From positions 1-44,583 of the forward strand of contig NZ_JABAGC010000028.1 of NCBI RefSeq assembly GCF_012843905.1: 44,583 bases of DNA, read 5' to 3'. Position 1 is the stretch's first letter, and each line of letters opens with the position of its first letter. Origin of the DNA: Clostridium sp. SM-530-WT-3G (GTDB taxonomy: Bacteria > Bacillota > Clostridia > Clostridiales > Clostridiaceae). The translations under genes were made by a program, and so were the position numbers. Shown piece by piece: positions 27,415-37,205 of the stretch. Below the pieces are notes generated by a model, which ran no database searches, was not told the DNA's origin, and saw nothing but the letters and a program-made list of their open reading frames with translations.

Positions 27415-27930
27415 ATGGAAAAGCATGTTTTATCTGCTTTAGTTAGAAATTCATCAGGAGTACTAAGCCGGGTAAGTGGATTATTTTCAAGAAGAGGATA
27501 CAATATTGACAGTTTTACTGCAGGTATTACAGATGATCCTTCATTTTCAAGAATGACTATAACTCTTACAACTGATGATGATGGGTTAGAACAAGTAAAA
27601 AAACAGTTTGAAAAACTTGAAGATGTAATACGAGTTATTAGTTTTAAAGCTAATGAATGTGTATATAGAGAACTTGTACTAATAAAAGTAAGAGCCAATG
27701 CTGAAAACAGAGCTGCAATTAATGAAATAGTAAGTATATTTAGAAGTAAAATAATAGATTTATCGCCAGATACATTAACTATTGAACTTACTGGAGATGA
27801 AGAAAAAATTACAGCATTAATTAAGCTTATGGAGGAGTATGGCATAGAAGAATTAGTTAGAACTGGGGTTACTGCACTTCAAAGAGGGGGAAAAACAATT
27901 AATAATTCAGTTGATAATTTTAATTTGTAG
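27415..27930 (+). CDS. ilvN: Acetolactate synthase, small regulatory subunit
   Basis: Regulatory subunit of acetohydroxyacid synthase, 171 aa, normal length. An N-terminal ACT domain (residues about 1-75) opens with the typical HVLSALVRNSSGVLSRVSGL and FSRRGYNIDSFTAG; the C-terminal domain (about 80-165) has ELVLIKVRA and the YGIEELVRTGVTALQRG close. It binds valine and transmits feedback inhibition to IlvB. It lies directly behind the T-box terminator with GGAGGGG before the ATG and is the first gene of the operon, while the catalytic subunit ilvB is the last, six genes on. Confidence 0.93.
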   Translation: MEKHVLSALVRNSSGVLSRVSGLFSRRGYNIDSFTAGITDDPSFSRMTITLTTDDDGLEQVKKQFEKLEDVIRVISFKANECVYRELVLIKVRANAENRAAINEIVSIFRSKIIDLSPDTLTIELTGDEEKITALIKLMEEYGIEELVRTGVTALQRGGKTINNSVDNFNL

Positions 27931-28022
27931 TGCAGAGTAAAAGTAATAGCAATAAAGAATAGGGGTAATTAATTATAAATATAGAATAGCAATAACAATA
28001 ATAAAAAGGGGGATAAGTATAT

Positions 28023-29618
28023 ATGGCTGGGAATCAGGTTCAAATATTTGATTCAACTCTTAGAGATGGAGTACAAGGTCAGGGAATTTCATTTTCTTTA
28101 GAAGATAAGCTTAAAATAGTAAAAGCACTTGATGATATTCAAGTTGATTTTATTGAAGCTGGCAATCCAGGATCTAATCCTAAGGATATGGAGTTTTTTA
28201 AGAGATTAAAAGATATTGAATTAAAGCATTCGAAAATTGCAGCATTTGGATCAACAAGACGACCTAACATAAAGGTTGAAGAAGATAAAAATATAAAAGA
28301 TTTATTGTCCTCAGAAGCTGATGTAGTAGTTATATTCGGGAAGTCTTGGGATTTTCAAGTTACAGACATTATAAGAACATCACTAGAAGAAAATATTCAA
28401 ATGATAAAAGATACTATTAAATATTTGTGTAGTAAAAATAAAAAAGTAATATTTGATGCTGAACATTTTTATGATGGATACAAAGCAAATAGAGACTATG
28501 CTATTAAGACAATTAAGGCAGCAAAAGAATCAGGGGCAGATACAGCAGTCTTATGTGATACTAATGGCGGAACTTTACCACATGAAATATTTGAAATAAC
28601 AAAAGATGTTTCAGAAAAGGTAGATATAAATCTTGGAATTCATGGTCATGATGATATGGGGATGGCGGTTGCAAATTCAATAATGGCAGTTAAAGCTGGG
28701 GTAAAGCATGTACAAGGAACCTTTATAGGAATTGGGGAAAGGTGTGGAAATGCTAATTTAAGTGCCATTATACCTACATTAAAATTAAAAATGGGATATA
28801 AGATTTTAAATAACAATGAGCTTACTAATTTAACTAAAACAGCTAGATATATTGCAGAAATATGTAATATAACTCTTGAAGAACATAGTCCATTTGTAGG
28901 TGCTTCATCATTTGCACATAAAGGTGGAATGCATATTGATGCAGTAACTAAATGCACAAAATCGTATGAGCATATAGAGCCAGAATTAGTTGGAAATAAG
29001 AGAAGATTTTTAGTATCAGAAGTAAGTGGAAAAAGCACAATACTTCAAGAGATAAGAAAAGTTTTTCCAAACATTTCAAAGGATGATGAGGCTGTTCAAA
29101 GGATAACTGATAAGCTCAAAGAATTAGAGTATGAAGGATATCAATTTGAAGGGGCAGAAGGAACTGTTGAATTAGTTATAAGAAAGATAATAGGAAAATA
29201 TAAACCGTTTTTTAAATTGAATCATTTTAAAATAATAGGGGAACAGCCTTATGGTAGTGAAAAATTTAGTTCTACAGCAGTAATAAATATTACAGTTGAT
29301 GGGCAGAATGAAATGACAGCAGCAGAAGGAGAAGGACCTGTAAATGCACTAGATAAGGCTATAAGAAAAGCACTTGAAGTATTTTATCCAGAACTTAAAG
29401 AAGCAAGACTTGTGGATTATAAAGTAAGAGTTCTTGATTCTGAAAGTGCTACTGAAGCAAAAGTAAGAGTATTAATTGAATCAACAGATGGAATTGAAAA
29501 CTGGAGTACAGTAGGAGTTTCAAGGGATGTAGTTCAGGCAAGCTGGATAGCATTAGTAGATTCAATAGAATATAAATTAATAAAAGATATAGAAAGAAAA
29601 GTAAAAGCATATTTTTAA
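28023..29618 (+). CDS. cimA: Citramalate synthase
   Basis: Condenses pyruvate and acetyl-CoA to (R)-citramalate, the entry to the threonine-independent isoleucine route. The 531-aa protein is of the LeuA/CimA family but has the citramalate-type N-terminus [20 protein letters not shown] and [15 protein letters not shown] rather than the isopropylmalate-synthase form. The TIM barrel spans about residues 1-270 with metal site [13 protein letters not shown] (HxH-type DDMGM); the C-terminal LeuA_dimer regulatory domain (about 390-525) should bind isoleucine for feedback. It is 92 bases after ilvN behind GGGGG. With the ATC T-box specifier this identifies the operon as isoleucine-directed. A leucine-type LeuA is not seen in the window. 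Confidence 0.88.
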   Translation: MAGNQVQIFDSTLRDGVQGQGISFSLEDKLKIVKALDDIQVDFIEAGNPGSNPKDMEFFKRLKDIELKHSKIAAFGSTRRPNIKVEEDKNIKDLLSSEADVVVIFGKSWDFQVTDIIRTSLEENIQMIKDTIKYLCSKNKKVIFDAEHFYDGYKANRDYAIKTIKAAKESGADTAVLCDTNGGTLPHEIFEITKDVSEKVDINLGIHGHDDMGMAVANSIMAVKAGVKHVQGTFIGIGERCGNANLSAIIPTLKLKMGYKILNNNELTNLTKTARYIAEICNITLEEHSPFVGASSFAHKGGMHIDAVTKCTKSYEHIEPELVGNKRRFLVSEVSGKSTILQEIRKVFPNISKDDEAVQRITDKLKELEYEGYQFEGAEGTVELVIRKIIGKYKPFFKLNHFKIIGEQPYGSEKFSSTAVINITVDGQNEMTAAEGEGPVNALDKAIRKALEVFYPELKEARLVDYKVRVLDSESATEAKVRVLIESTDGIENWSTVGVSRDVVQASWIALVDSIEYKLIKDIERKVKAYF

Positions 29619-29634
29619 GGGGGATAATTACACT

Positions 29635-30894
29635 ATGGGAATGACAATGACGCAGAAGATTTTAGCAGCACATGCTGGTTTAGAATCTGTTAAAGCAGGA
29701 CAATTAATTGAAGCAAAACTTGATTTGGTATTAGGAAATGATATTACAACACCAGTTGCAGTAAATGAATTTAAAAAATTTGGAGTAGATAAAGTGTTTT
29801 GCAAAAGCCAAATTGCTATAGTGCCAGACCACTTTACTCCAAATAAAGATATAAAAGCAGCAGAGCAAGTTAAATATATAAGAGGTTTTGCTAATAAAAT
29901 GGAAATAGAAAACTTCTTTGAAGTTGGGGAAATGGGAATTGAACATTGCTTAATTCCTGAAAAAGGACTAGCTGTAGCAGGAGATGCTGTTATAGGGGCT
30001 GACTCACATACTTGTACTTATGGGGCTCTAGGTGCATTTTCTACAGGTATTGGTTCAACAGATATGGCTGCTGGTATGGCAACAGGAAAAGCATGGTTTA
30101 AAGTTCCAGGAGCATTAAAGTTTGTATTAAAGAATAAACCTGCTAAATGGGTAAGTGGTAAAGATATTATCCTGCATATCATAGGAATGATAGGTGTTGA
30201 TGGAGCACTATATAAATCAATGGAATTTGCAGGTGATGGAATTCAATATTTATCTATGGATGATAGATTTACAATCTGTAATATGGCTATCGAAGCAGGT
30301 GGAAAGAATGGTATATTCCCAGTAGATGATAAAACTGTTGAATATTTAAAAGAACATGCTTCAAGAGAATGGAAAGCATATGATGCTGATGAAGATGCTG
30401 AATATGAAGAAGTATATGAAATAGATTTAAGTACTTTAAGACCAACAGTAGCTTTCCCACACCTACCAGACAATACAAGAACTATAGATAACGTAGGTGA
30501 TGTAGAACTTGATCAAGTTGTAATTGGTTCATGTACTAATGGAAGAATTTCAGATTTGAGAATCGCTAGAGATATTCTTAAAGGAAGAAAAGTTAAAAAA
30601 GGAATTAGATGCATTGTTATTCCTGGAACTCAAAAAATATATCTACAAGCTTTAGATGAAGGTATCGTTAAAGACTTAATTGAAGCTGGAGCAGTTGTTT
30701 CTACACCAACATGTGGACCTTGCTTAGGTGGACATATGGGTATTTTAGCAAAAGGTGAAAGAGCTTTATCAACAACAAATAGAAATTTTGTAGGAAGAAT
30801 GGGGCATGTTGAATCAGAAGTTTATCTTGCAAGTCCAGCTGTAGCAGCTGCATCTGCTATAACAGGAAAAATCACTGACCCAGAAACAGTCTAG
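29635..30894 (+). CDS. leuC: 3-isopropylmalate/citramalate isomerase, large subunit
   Basis: Aconitase-family Fe-S isomerase, large subunit, 419 aa, of the short type found with citramalate synthases. Cluster cysteines are in [13 protein letters not shown] and [13 protein letters not shown]. The start region is [15 protein letters not shown], with ATG at 29635, 29641 and 29647 all possible; the GGGGG site is 12 bases before the first. It follows cimA by 16 bases. It pairs with LeuD to convert citramalate to methylmalate (isoleucine route) and probably isopropylmalate in leucine synthesis too. Confidence 0.92.
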   Translation: MGMTMTQKILAAHAGLESVKAGQLIEAKLDLVLGNDITTPVAVNEFKKFGVDKVFCKSQIAIVPDHFTPNKDIKAAEQVKYIRGFANKMEIENFFEVGEMGIEHCLIPEKGLAVAGDAVIGADSHTCTYGALGAFSTGIGSTDMAAGMATGKAWFKVPGALKFVLKNKPAKWVSGKDIILHIIGMIGVDGALYKSMEFAGDGIQYLSMDDRFTICNMAIEAGGKNGIFPVDDKTVEYLKEHASREWKAYDADEDAEYEEVYEIDLSTLRPTVAFPHLPDNTRTIDNVGDVELDQVVIGSCTNGRISDLRIARDILKGRKVKKGIRCIVIPGTQKIYLQALDEGIVKDLIEAGAVVSTPTCGPCLGGHMGILAKGERALSTTNRNFVGRMGHVESEVYLASPAVAAASAITGKITDPETV

Positions 30895-30907
30895 GAGGTA
30901 TTAATCA

Positions 30908-31393
30908 ATGAGCGTAAAAGGTAGAGTATTCAAATATGGAGATAATGTAGATACAGATGTAATTATCCCAGCAAGATATTTAAACACATCAGATGCAAAA
31001 GAACTTGCTGCACACTGTATGGAGGATATTGATATTAACTTTGTGAAGAATGTTAAAGATGGAGATATTATTGTTGCAAATAAGAACTTTGGATGTGGAT
31101 CTTCAAGAGAACATGCTCCACTTGCAATTAAAACTGCTGGAGTAAGTTGTGTTATAGCATCAACATTTGCAAGAATTTTTTATAGAAATGCAATTAATAT
31201 AGGGCTTCCAATTTTAGAATGTGATGAAGCTGTAAAAAATATTGATGCTGGTGATGAATTAGAAGTTGATTTTAAAACTGGTTTAATAAAGAACCTAACT
31301 AAAAATCAACAATATCAAGGTGAAGGTTTCCCAGAATTCATGCAAAAAATAATAGATAGTGATGGATTAATTGGATACATTAAGAATAGTTAG
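30908..31393 (+). CDS. leuD: 3-isopropylmalate/citramalate isomerase, small subunit
   Basis: Small swivel subunit of the isomerase, 161 aa, of the short type that matches the LeuC upstream. The substrate-recognition loop is [16 protein letters not shown] (about residues 59-74). The ATG follows LeuC by 13 bases behind TAGGAGG. After it comes a 160-base gap with repeats and hairpins, the longest gap inside the operon. Confidence 0.93.
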   Translation: MSVKGRVFKYGDNVDTDVIIPARYLNTSDAKELAAHCMEDIDINFVKNVKDGDIIVANKNFGCGSSREHAPLAIKTAGVSCVIASTFARIFYRNAINIGLPILECDEAVKNIDAGDELEVDFKTGLIKNLTKNQQYQGEGFPEFMQKIIDSDGLIGYIKNS

Positions 31394-31526
31394 CAGTTAA
31401 CAGTTTACAGTTAACAGTTGTGGATGAAATTCCTGAGGGAATTTCTGAGATTTAAATTTGAATGTTAAAAATATTAAAATAATAAGTTAGTAGTTAACAA
31501 GTAATATTATCATTACTTGTTAACTA
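31394..31526. repeat. Repeat-like insertion between leuD and leuB
   Basis: It starts with the direct repeat CAGTTAACAG at 31394 and again from 31408 (TACAGTTAACAG), goes on to a perfect hairpin with GAAATTCC (31426-31433), TGAG loop and GGAATTTC (31438-31445), and ends with a perfect 15-bp inverted repeat, arms 31491-31505 and 31512-31526 (TAGTTAACAAGTAAT). The hairpin has no T-run, so it is not an ordinary terminator. The order of parts suggests a small dispersed element; whether it is repeated in the genome cannot be seen here. Confidence 0.6.
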
Positions 31527-31553
31527 TTAATTGAAGAAAGTTGGGGTATAAAA

Positions 31554-32636
31554 ATGAAATGTAATATAGCAGTAATAGGCGGAGATGGAATAGGACCAGA
31601 TATAGTTACAGAAGCAGTTAAAGTACTAAAAGTAATTGGAGAAAAATTCGGACATAGATTCGAGTATGAATATGCAATGGCAGGTGGATGTGCAATTGAT
31701 AAATATGGAGTAGCACTTCCAGATGAAACTTTAGAAGTTTGTAAGAAAAATGATGCTGTACTTTTAGGTGCAGTTGGGGGGCCAAAGTGGGATGATCCTA
31801 ATGCAAAAGTAAGACCTGAACAAGCTCTTATGGGATTAAGATCAGGGCTAGGTTTATATTGTAATTTAAGACCAGCTACTTTATATCAACCATTAAAAAA
31901 TGCATCACCACTTAAAGAAAGTCTAGTTGATAAGGGAATTGATATTGCTATAGTTAGAGAATTAACTGGTGGTATTTATTTTGGACAAAGAGGTAGAGAA
32001 GTTGTTGATGGAGTAGAATCAGCATATGATACTGAAAGATATAATGTAAATGAAATTAAGAGAATTGCTAAAATTGGTTTTGATACTGCAATGAAGAGAA
32101 AGAAAAAATTAACTTGTGTAGATAAAGCCAATATACTTGAAAGCTCAAGACTTTGGAGAGTTGTTTTAAATGAAATGGCAAAAGAATATCCAGAGGTAGA
32201 ACTAAGTTACATGTATGTTGATAATGCAGCAATGCAGATAGTAAAAGATCCATCTCAATTTGATGTAATTGTAACTTCAAACATATTTGGTGATATTTTA
32301 TCAGATGAAGCAAGCATGGTTACTGGATCAATAGGAATGCTTCCATCTGCTTCACTTGGAGAAGGAACAAGAGGAATGTATGAACCAATTCACGGTAGTG
32401 CTCCTGATATTGCAGGAATGGGAATTGCAAATCCTTTAGCTACAATTTTATCAGCAGCATTAATGCTTAGATATAGTTTTAACCTTGAAGAAGAAGCAAG
32501 AGCTATTGAAACTTCTGTTCTTCGCGTATTAGAAGAAGGTTATAGAACAGGAGATATAATGAGTGAAGGCAAGAAAAAAGTTGGAACTGTTGAAATGGGC
32601 GATTTAGTTTGTGAAAAGTTAATGGAAATGAAATAG
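31554..32636 (+). CDS. leuB: 3-isopropylmalate/methylmalate dehydrogenase
   Basis: NAD-dependent oxidative decarboxylase, 360 aa, of the isocitrate/isopropylmalate dehydrogenase family. Motifs: [17 protein letters not shown] at the N-terminus, [19 protein letters not shown] (substrate arginines), [12 protein letters not shown] (specificity loop), [20 protein letters not shown] (metal aspartates) and [19 protein letters not shown] (cofactor). In the citramalate route it makes 2-ketobutyrate from methylmalate; in leucine synthesis it makes ketoisocaproate. AGTTGGGG stands before the ATG. It is 160 bases after leuD, across the repeat element, and 30 bases before ilvD. Confidence 0.94.
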   Translation: MKCNIAVIGGDGIGPDIVTEAVKVLKVIGEKFGHRFEYEYAMAGGCAIDKYGVALPDETLEVCKKNDAVLLGAVGGPKWDDPNAKVRPEQALMGLRSGLGLYCNLRPATLYQPLKNASPLKESLVDKGIDIAIVRELTGGIYFGQRGREVVDGVESAYDTERYNVNEIKRIAKIGFDTAMKRKKKLTCVDKANILESSRLWRVVLNEMAKEYPEVELSYMYVDNAAMQIVKDPSQFDVIVTSNIFGDILSDEASMVTGSIGMLPSASLGEGTRGMYEPIHGSAPDIAGMGIANPLATILSAALMLRYSFNLEEEARAIETSVLRVLEEGYRTGDIMSEGKKKVGTVEMGDLVCEKLMEMK

Positions 32637-32666
32637 AATAATTCTTATATTAGGGAGTGACGGAAT

Positions 32667-34325
32667 ATGAAGAGTGATGTAATTAAAATTGGTCCTGACA
32701 AAGCTGCACAGAGATCGTTACTTAAGGCATTGGGACTTACTGAAGAAGAATATTCAAAACCATTAGTAGGAATAGTTTCAGCACAAAATGATATTATTCC
32801 AGGTCATATGAATCTTGACAAAATAACTGAAGCAGTAAAGAAAGGTGTATTAATGTCAGGCGGTACACCATTGGTATTCCCTGCAATTGGAGTATGTGAT
32901 GGTATAGCTATGGGACATGAAGGAATGAAATATTCTTTAGTTACAAGAGAACTTATTGCAGATTCTATTGAATGTATGGCTAAGGCACATGCATTAGATG
33001 CATTAGTATTCATACCAAACTGCGATAAGATTGTACCAGGTATGGTTATGGCAGCATTAAGAGTAAATGTACCTTCAGTAATGGTAAGTGGAGGACCAAT
33101 GCTTGCAGGAAACTTTAAGAAAAAAGCAGTATCTCTTTCATCTATGTTTGAAGCAGTGGGTTCTTTTGAAGATGGAAAAATTACTGAAAAGGAACTTTGC
33201 GATTTAGAAAATTGTGCATGTCCAACATGTGGATCATGTTCAGGTATGTTCACTGCAAATTCTATGAACTGTTTATGTGAAGTTTTAGGTTTAGCTTTAC
33301 CTGGAAATGGTACTATTCCAGCAGTATTCTCAGAAAGAATAAGACTTGCTAAAAAAGCAGGTATGGCTGTAATGGATATGTTTAATAAAAATATAAAGCC
33401 AAAAGATATAGTAACAAAAGCAGCTATTGATAATGCACTTAAAGTAGATATGGCACTTGGATGCTCAACTAATAGTGTACTTCATATAACGGCTATTGCT
33501 CATGAAGCAAAACTAGATATTAATTTAGATACTATAAATGATATGTCTTCAAAAACACCAGATTTATGTAAGCTAGCACCAGCATCTAATGTTCATATCC
33601 AAGATTTATATGCTGTTGGTGGAGTTGCAGCAGTTATGAGTGAATTATCTAAGAAAAATATTTTAGATTTAGATTGTATGACTGTAACTGGTAAGACTCA
33701 AAGAGAAAATATTAAGGGAATTGAAGATACTGAACATGAGGTTGTAAGGTCTATTGATAATCCATTTAGTGAAACTGGTGGAATTGCAATTTTAAGAGGA
33801 AATTTAGCACCAGATGGAGCTGTAGTTAAGAAAGCAGCTGTACTTCCATCAATGTTAAAGCATGAAGGTCCAGCGAGAGTATTTAATTCTGAAGAAGAAG
33901 CTAACGCAGCAATCTTTGCAAAGAAGATTAAAGCAGGAGATGTTGTTGTTATAAGATATGAAGGGCCAAAAGGTGGACCTGGTATGAGAGAAATGCTTCA
34001 AGCTACAGCAGCAATTGCTGGAATGGGGTTAGATGATTCAGTTGCTTTAATTACGGATGGTAGATTTAGTGGTGCTACAAGAGGAGCTTCTATAGGTCAC
34101 GTATCTCCAGAAGCAGCTTCAGGTGGAATGATTGGATTAATAAAAGATGGGGATATTATTTCAATAGATATTGACGAGTGTAAGCTTGAAGTAAAATTAA
34201 GCGATGAAGAAATTGCAGAAAGAAGAAAGAACTTTATACCACTTGAACCAAAGATTAAAGAAGGATATTTAGCTAGATATGCTAAATTAGTAAGTTCAGC
34301 AGCTGAAGGAGCAATTCTTAAGTAA
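32667..34325 (+). CDS. ilvD: Dihydroxy-acid dehydratase
   Basis: Fe-S dehydratase of the third step of valine and isoleucine synthesis, 552 aa. Motifs: [20 protein letters not shown], the cluster/metal cysteines in [32 protein letters not shown], and the C-terminal [20 protein letters not shown] with the catalytic serine region. Acts on the products of IlvC. AGGGAG is 9 bases before the ATG; the gene is 30 bases after leuB and 27 bases before ilvB, within the same operon. Confidence 0.96.
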   Translation: MKSDVIKIGPDKAAQRSLLKALGLTEEEYSKPLVGIVSAQNDIIPGHMNLDKITEAVKKGVLMSGGTPLVFPAIGVCDGIAMGHEGMKYSLVTRELIADSIECMAKAHALDALVFIPNCDKIVPGMVMAALRVNVPSVMVSGGPMLAGNFKKKAVSLSSMFEAVGSFEDGKITEKELCDLENCACPTCGSCSGMFTANSMNCLCEVLGLALPGNGTIPAVFSERIRLAKKAGMAVMDMFNKNIKPKDIVTKAAIDNALKVDMALGCSTNSVLHITAIAHEAKLDINLDTINDMSSKTPDLCKLAPASNVHIQDLYAVGGVAAVMSELSKKNILDLDCMTVTGKTQRENIKGIEDTEHEVVRSIDNPFSETGGIAILRGNLAPDGAVVKKAAVLPSMLKHEGPARVFNSEEEANAAIFAKKIKAGDVVVIRYEGPKGGPGMREMLQATAAIAGMGLDDSVALITDGRFSGATRGASIGHVSPEAASGGMIGLIKDGDIISIDIDECKLEVKLSDEEIAERRKNFIPLEPKIKEGYLARYAKLVSSAAEGAILK

Positions 34326-34352
34326 TTTTTTATAAGCAAAGGAGTGAATAAA

Positions 34353-36011
34353 GTGTTGTTAACGGGGGCAGAAATTCTAATCAAATCCTTATTAGACGAA
34401 GGTGTTGATACTATATTTGGATATCCAGGAGGGGCAGTTCTGAATATTTACGATGAGTTATACAAATATAAGTCAAAAATACACCATGTTTTAACATGCC
34501 ATGAGCAGGCAGCTGCTCATGCAGCAGATGGATATGCAAGAGCTACAGGAAAGGTTGGTGTCTGTTTAGCAACATCAGGTCCAGGAGCTACTAATTTAGT
34601 TACAGGAATAGCAACAGCATATATGGATTCTGTACCTATGGTAGCTATAACAGGAAATGTAACAACTCCATTACTAGGCAGAGATAGTTTTCAGGAAGTT
34701 GATATTAAAGGAATAACTATGCCTATAACAAAACATAATTATCTAGTAAAGGATGTAAAAGAACTTCAAAGTGTTATTAAAGAAGCATTTTATATTGCTG
34801 CATCTGGAAGACCAGGACCTGTACTTATAGATATTCCTAAAGATATTACATCAGATAAAGCTGAATATGAAAAAATTATTCCTAAGGAAATAGTCAGAAA
34901 ATCTAAACATATTACAGATGAATCCCTTAGAAATGCTATTAAATTAATAAATAATAGTGAAAGACCTTTTATATATGCTGGAGGAGGAGTAGGAATTTCA
35001 GAAGCAACTGAAGAGTTAATATCATTTGCAGAAAAAATAAATGCTCCTGTATCCACATCACTTATGGGAATATCATTTTTCCCTAATAACCATGAACTAT
35101 ATACTGGAATGATTGGAATGCATGGGACAAAAGCATCTAATATAGGAGCTACTAAATGTGATTTACTTATAACACTTGGAGCTAGATTTAGTGATAGAGT
35201 TATAAGTAATCAGAGCCATATAAAAAATGCAAAGATTCTTCATATTGATGTGGATCCAGCTGAAATTAACAAAAACATAAAGGTGGATGCATGTATTGTA
35301 GGAGATTTGAAAATTGCACTTCAAAAACTTACTCCATTAGTTGAAAGAAAGAATAATAGTGAATGGATTCAATCAATTAATGAAATTACTGTAAAAGATA
35401 TTTCTATACCTAAAAATATAACTACTCCAGAATTATTATTTAAGAAATTAAATGATTTAAATAAAGATGGAAAGTTTATAATATCAACTGAAGTTGGACA
35501 ACACCAAATGTGGGCTGCTCAATATTTTAAATTTGTAAAGCCTAGAACTTTTATTACTTCAGGAGGATTAGGTACTATGGGATATGGTCTTGGTGCCGCC
35601 ATAGGAGCTCAGATTGGAAGAAGGGATAGAAAAGTTATTAATATTGCTGGTGATGGTAGTTTTGGTATGAACTGCAATGAGCTTGTTACTGCTGTGAAAA
35701 ATAAGCTTCCTTTAATAGAAATAGTAATTAATAATAATTGTTTAGGTATGGTAAGACAATGGCAGACTTTATTTTATGAAGAAAGATATTCAGAAACAAC
35801 ATTAAATAGACCTACTAATTATGTAAAGCTTGCTGAAGCCTTTGGAGCAAAGGGATTTAAAGTGACAAAATCTGAAGAACTTGATGATGTATTAGAAAGA
35901 GCCTTAGAAGCAGAGGGGCCTGTTTTAATTGATTATTTAATTGATACAGATAAAAAAGCATATCCTATGGTTGCACCAGGAGCTCCAATTGATCAGATTA
36001 TAACAGAATAA
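34353..36011 (+). CDS. ilvB: Acetolactate synthase, large catalytic subunit
   Basis: ThDP-dependent acetohydroxyacid synthase, 552 aa from GTG 34353. That GTG follows AAAGGAGTG at 34338-34346; a GTG at 34344 lies inside the ribosome site. The protein opens with the usual LTGAEILIKSLLDEGVDTIF. The catalytic glutamate is in HEQAAAHAADGYARATGK, the ThDP motif is GDGSFGMNCNELVTAVKNKL with NNNCLGMVRQWQ, and the FAD/substrate region PMVAITGNV is present. It makes acetolactate (valine, leucine) and acetohydroxybutyrate (isoleucine, from the 2-ketobutyrate of the CimA route). It is the last gene of the operon; the small subunit is the first. Confidence 0.95.
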   Translation: MLLTGAEILIKSLLDEGVDTIFGYPGGAVLNIYDELYKYKSKIHHVLTCHEQAAAHAADGYARATGKVGVCLATSGPGATNLVTGIATAYMDSVPMVAITGNVTTPLLGRDSFQEVDIKGITMPITKHNYLVKDVKELQSVIKEAFYIAASGRPGPVLIDIPKDITSDKAEYEKIIPKEIVRKSKHITDESLRNAIKLINNSERPFIYAGGGVGISEATEELISFAEKINAPVSTSLMGISFFPNNHELYTGMIGMHGTKASNIGATKCDLLITLGARFSDRVISNQSHIKNAKILHIDVDPAEINKNIKVDACIVGDLKIALQKLTPLVERKNNSEWIQSINEITVKDISIPKNITTPELLFKKLNDLNKDGKFIISTEVGQHQMWAAQYFKFVKPRTFITSGGLGTMGYGLGAAIGAQIGRRDRKVINIAGDGSFGMNCNELVTAVKNKLPLIEIVINNNCLGMVRQWQTLFYEERYSETTLNRPTNYVKLAEAFGAKGFKVTKSEELDDVLERALEAEGPVLIDYLIDTDKKAYPMVAPGAPIDQIITE

Positions 36012-36016
36012 TTAAT

Positions 36017-36082
36017 GAAACTGCTGTGGTTTTAATTTATGTATAATTTCTTATAATAAATTAGGACACAGCAGTTTTGTAA
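36017..36082 (+). terminator. Operon-end terminator after ilvB
   Basis: AAACTGCTGT (36018-36027) and ACAGCAGTTT (36068-36077) with inner AT pairing, followed by TTTTG. It should close the branched-chain operon. Confidence 0.8.
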
Positions 36083-36159
36083 TTAGTAATAATTTTGTTA
36101 TACAAATAAACTTAGTATTATATACTTATTAAAAATAATATTGGAAAGGAAAATGTAGA

Positions 36160-36408
36160 GTGAATTATGTGTATATATTAGAATGTTCAGATGGTACATT
36201 TTATACAGGCTGGACTAATGATTTAGAAAAAAGAATAAGGATGCATTCTGAAGGAAAGGGTGCTAAATATACTAAAGGAAGAGGACCCTTAAAGCTTGTT
36301 CATTGTGAAGAGTTTGAAAGTAGAAGCGATGCAATGAGAAGGGAATATGAAATAAAACAGTTAAAGAGAAGTGAGAAAATATTATTGATAAAAAATTATA
36401 TGGAATAA
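36160..36408 (+). CDS. GIY-YIG domain protein, UPF0213/YhbQ type
   Basis: A single GIY-YIG nuclease domain of 82 aa, the usual length of the UPF0213 (YhbQ) family of unknown physiological role. The motif appears as VYILECSDGTFYTGWTND (the GIY/YIG pair degenerate as VYI and YTG), with the arginine of KRIRMHSEGKGAKYTKGRGP and the glutamate of MRREYEIKQLKR. The start is GTG 36160 with AAAGGA about 9 bases upstream. It lies after the branched-chain operon terminator and before a convergent MarR gene. Confidence 0.85.
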   Translation: MNYVYILECSDGTFYTGWTNDLEKRIRMHSEGKGAKYTKGRGPLKLVHCEEFESRSDAMRREYEIKQLKRSEKILLIKNYME

Positions 36409-36425
36409 AAGGGAATATATTAATA

Positions 36426-36472
36426 AAATATTAGAAAAAGTTAATTTGATTATAACTTTTTCTAATATTTTT
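36426..36472. terminator. Bidirectional terminator, GIY-YIG / MarR
   Basis: A perfect 18-bp stem (arms 36426-36443 and 36453-36470, AAATATTAGAAAAAGTTA type) with a 9-base loop between the converging genes. Confidence 0.88.
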
Positions 36473-36486
36473 ATGTTAGTTTATAT

Positions 36487-36957
36487 TTATAGATTTAGTT
36501 TTTTGAAAATATCAGTAATATCTTTAAGTGATTTATCTATTTTAATTAAATCATCATCACATAAACAACTGATTTTATCTGAAATTACATTCATTGCCAT
36601 TTTATATATATAATCTAGTAAATTTTTTGATTTAGGTGTTAAATCTATTCTAAGAACTCTTCTGTCATTTGGATCTGGATATCTAGTTACTAAATCTTCT
36701 TCTATCAACTTATCTATTATTGGAGTCATGTTAGATTTAGATATTTTTAAACTTTTAGCTATTTCAGATATTGAAGGAGATTTATATTTTGTTAAGTAGA
36801 AAATTACTTTTATATGTGATGGCGGTAAATTTGGACAGCTACAGTTGCTTTTATCAGAAAGTTTTTTTAAGAAATCACTTTCAGTAAAAACACATTGTAT
36901 ATTGAATATAAAATTAATTATATTATTACTTACTTCGTTTAAATTTGAGTAGCTCAT
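36487..36957 (-). CDS. MarR-family regulator with two CxC motifs
   Basis: A 156-aa winged-helix regulator. The DNA-binding part is about residues 58-105 (SISEIAKSLKISKSNMTPII then the wing with DPNDRRVLRIDLT). The N-terminal half carries C22 and a C39-S-C41 pair (SNCSCPNLPPSH), and the C-terminal helix a C131-L-C133 pair (KISCLCDDD). Such paired cysteines in MarR proteins suggest redox, electrophile or metal sensing (as with OhrR or CzrA-like sensors in other families), but no ligand can be named. It is divergent from the efflux genes across a 248-base region that holds AT-rich palindromes, so it most likely represses them. AAAGGA precedes the ATG. Confidence 0.88.
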   Translation of the reverse strand: MSYSNLNEVSNNIINFIFNIQCVFTESDFLKKLSDKSNCSCPNLPPSHIKVIFYLTKYKSPSISEIAKSLKISKSNMTPIIDKLIEEDLVTRYPDPNDRRVLRIDLTPKSKNLLDYIYKMAMNVISDKISCLCDDDLIKIDKSLKDITDIFKKLNL

Positions 36958-37014
36958 TTATGATTGTCCTTTCGTTATATTTTCGTATAAATATACTGGA
37001 TATTATAAACTAAA

Positions 37015-37096
37015 AATAACCTTAAAACAAGAAAAAGGTTATTGACTAAGAATAGTTATAAAATTATAATTAAAGCATTAATTTTAAGTTTAAAAT
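37015..37096 (+). promoter_or_regulatory. Promoter and candidate MarR operators of the efflux genes
   Basis: TTGACT (37042-37047), 17-base spacer, TATAAT (37065-37070) is a near-consensus promoter toward the efflux genes. A hairpin AATAACCTT / AAGGTTATT (37015-37023, 37035-37043) adjoins the -35, and a palindrome ATTTTAA-GT-TTAAAAT (37081-37096) lies just after the start, in the position of a repressor site. Confidence 0.6.
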
Positions 37097-37205
37097 AAAT
37101 TAATATAATGTTAAAGAAAGAATGATAGAAAGCATGGTATTATATAAGATTATGTGAATTTTTTAATTTTTAGGCTTAAATACATAAAGAAGTTAAGGAG
37201 GCATT

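Noticed and set aside
31494..31523. TTAACAA and TTGTTAA halves between leuD and leuB as a Rex site
   Set aside because: The halves point the wrong way and are too far apart for the Rex consensus; they belong to a 15-bp inverted repeat.
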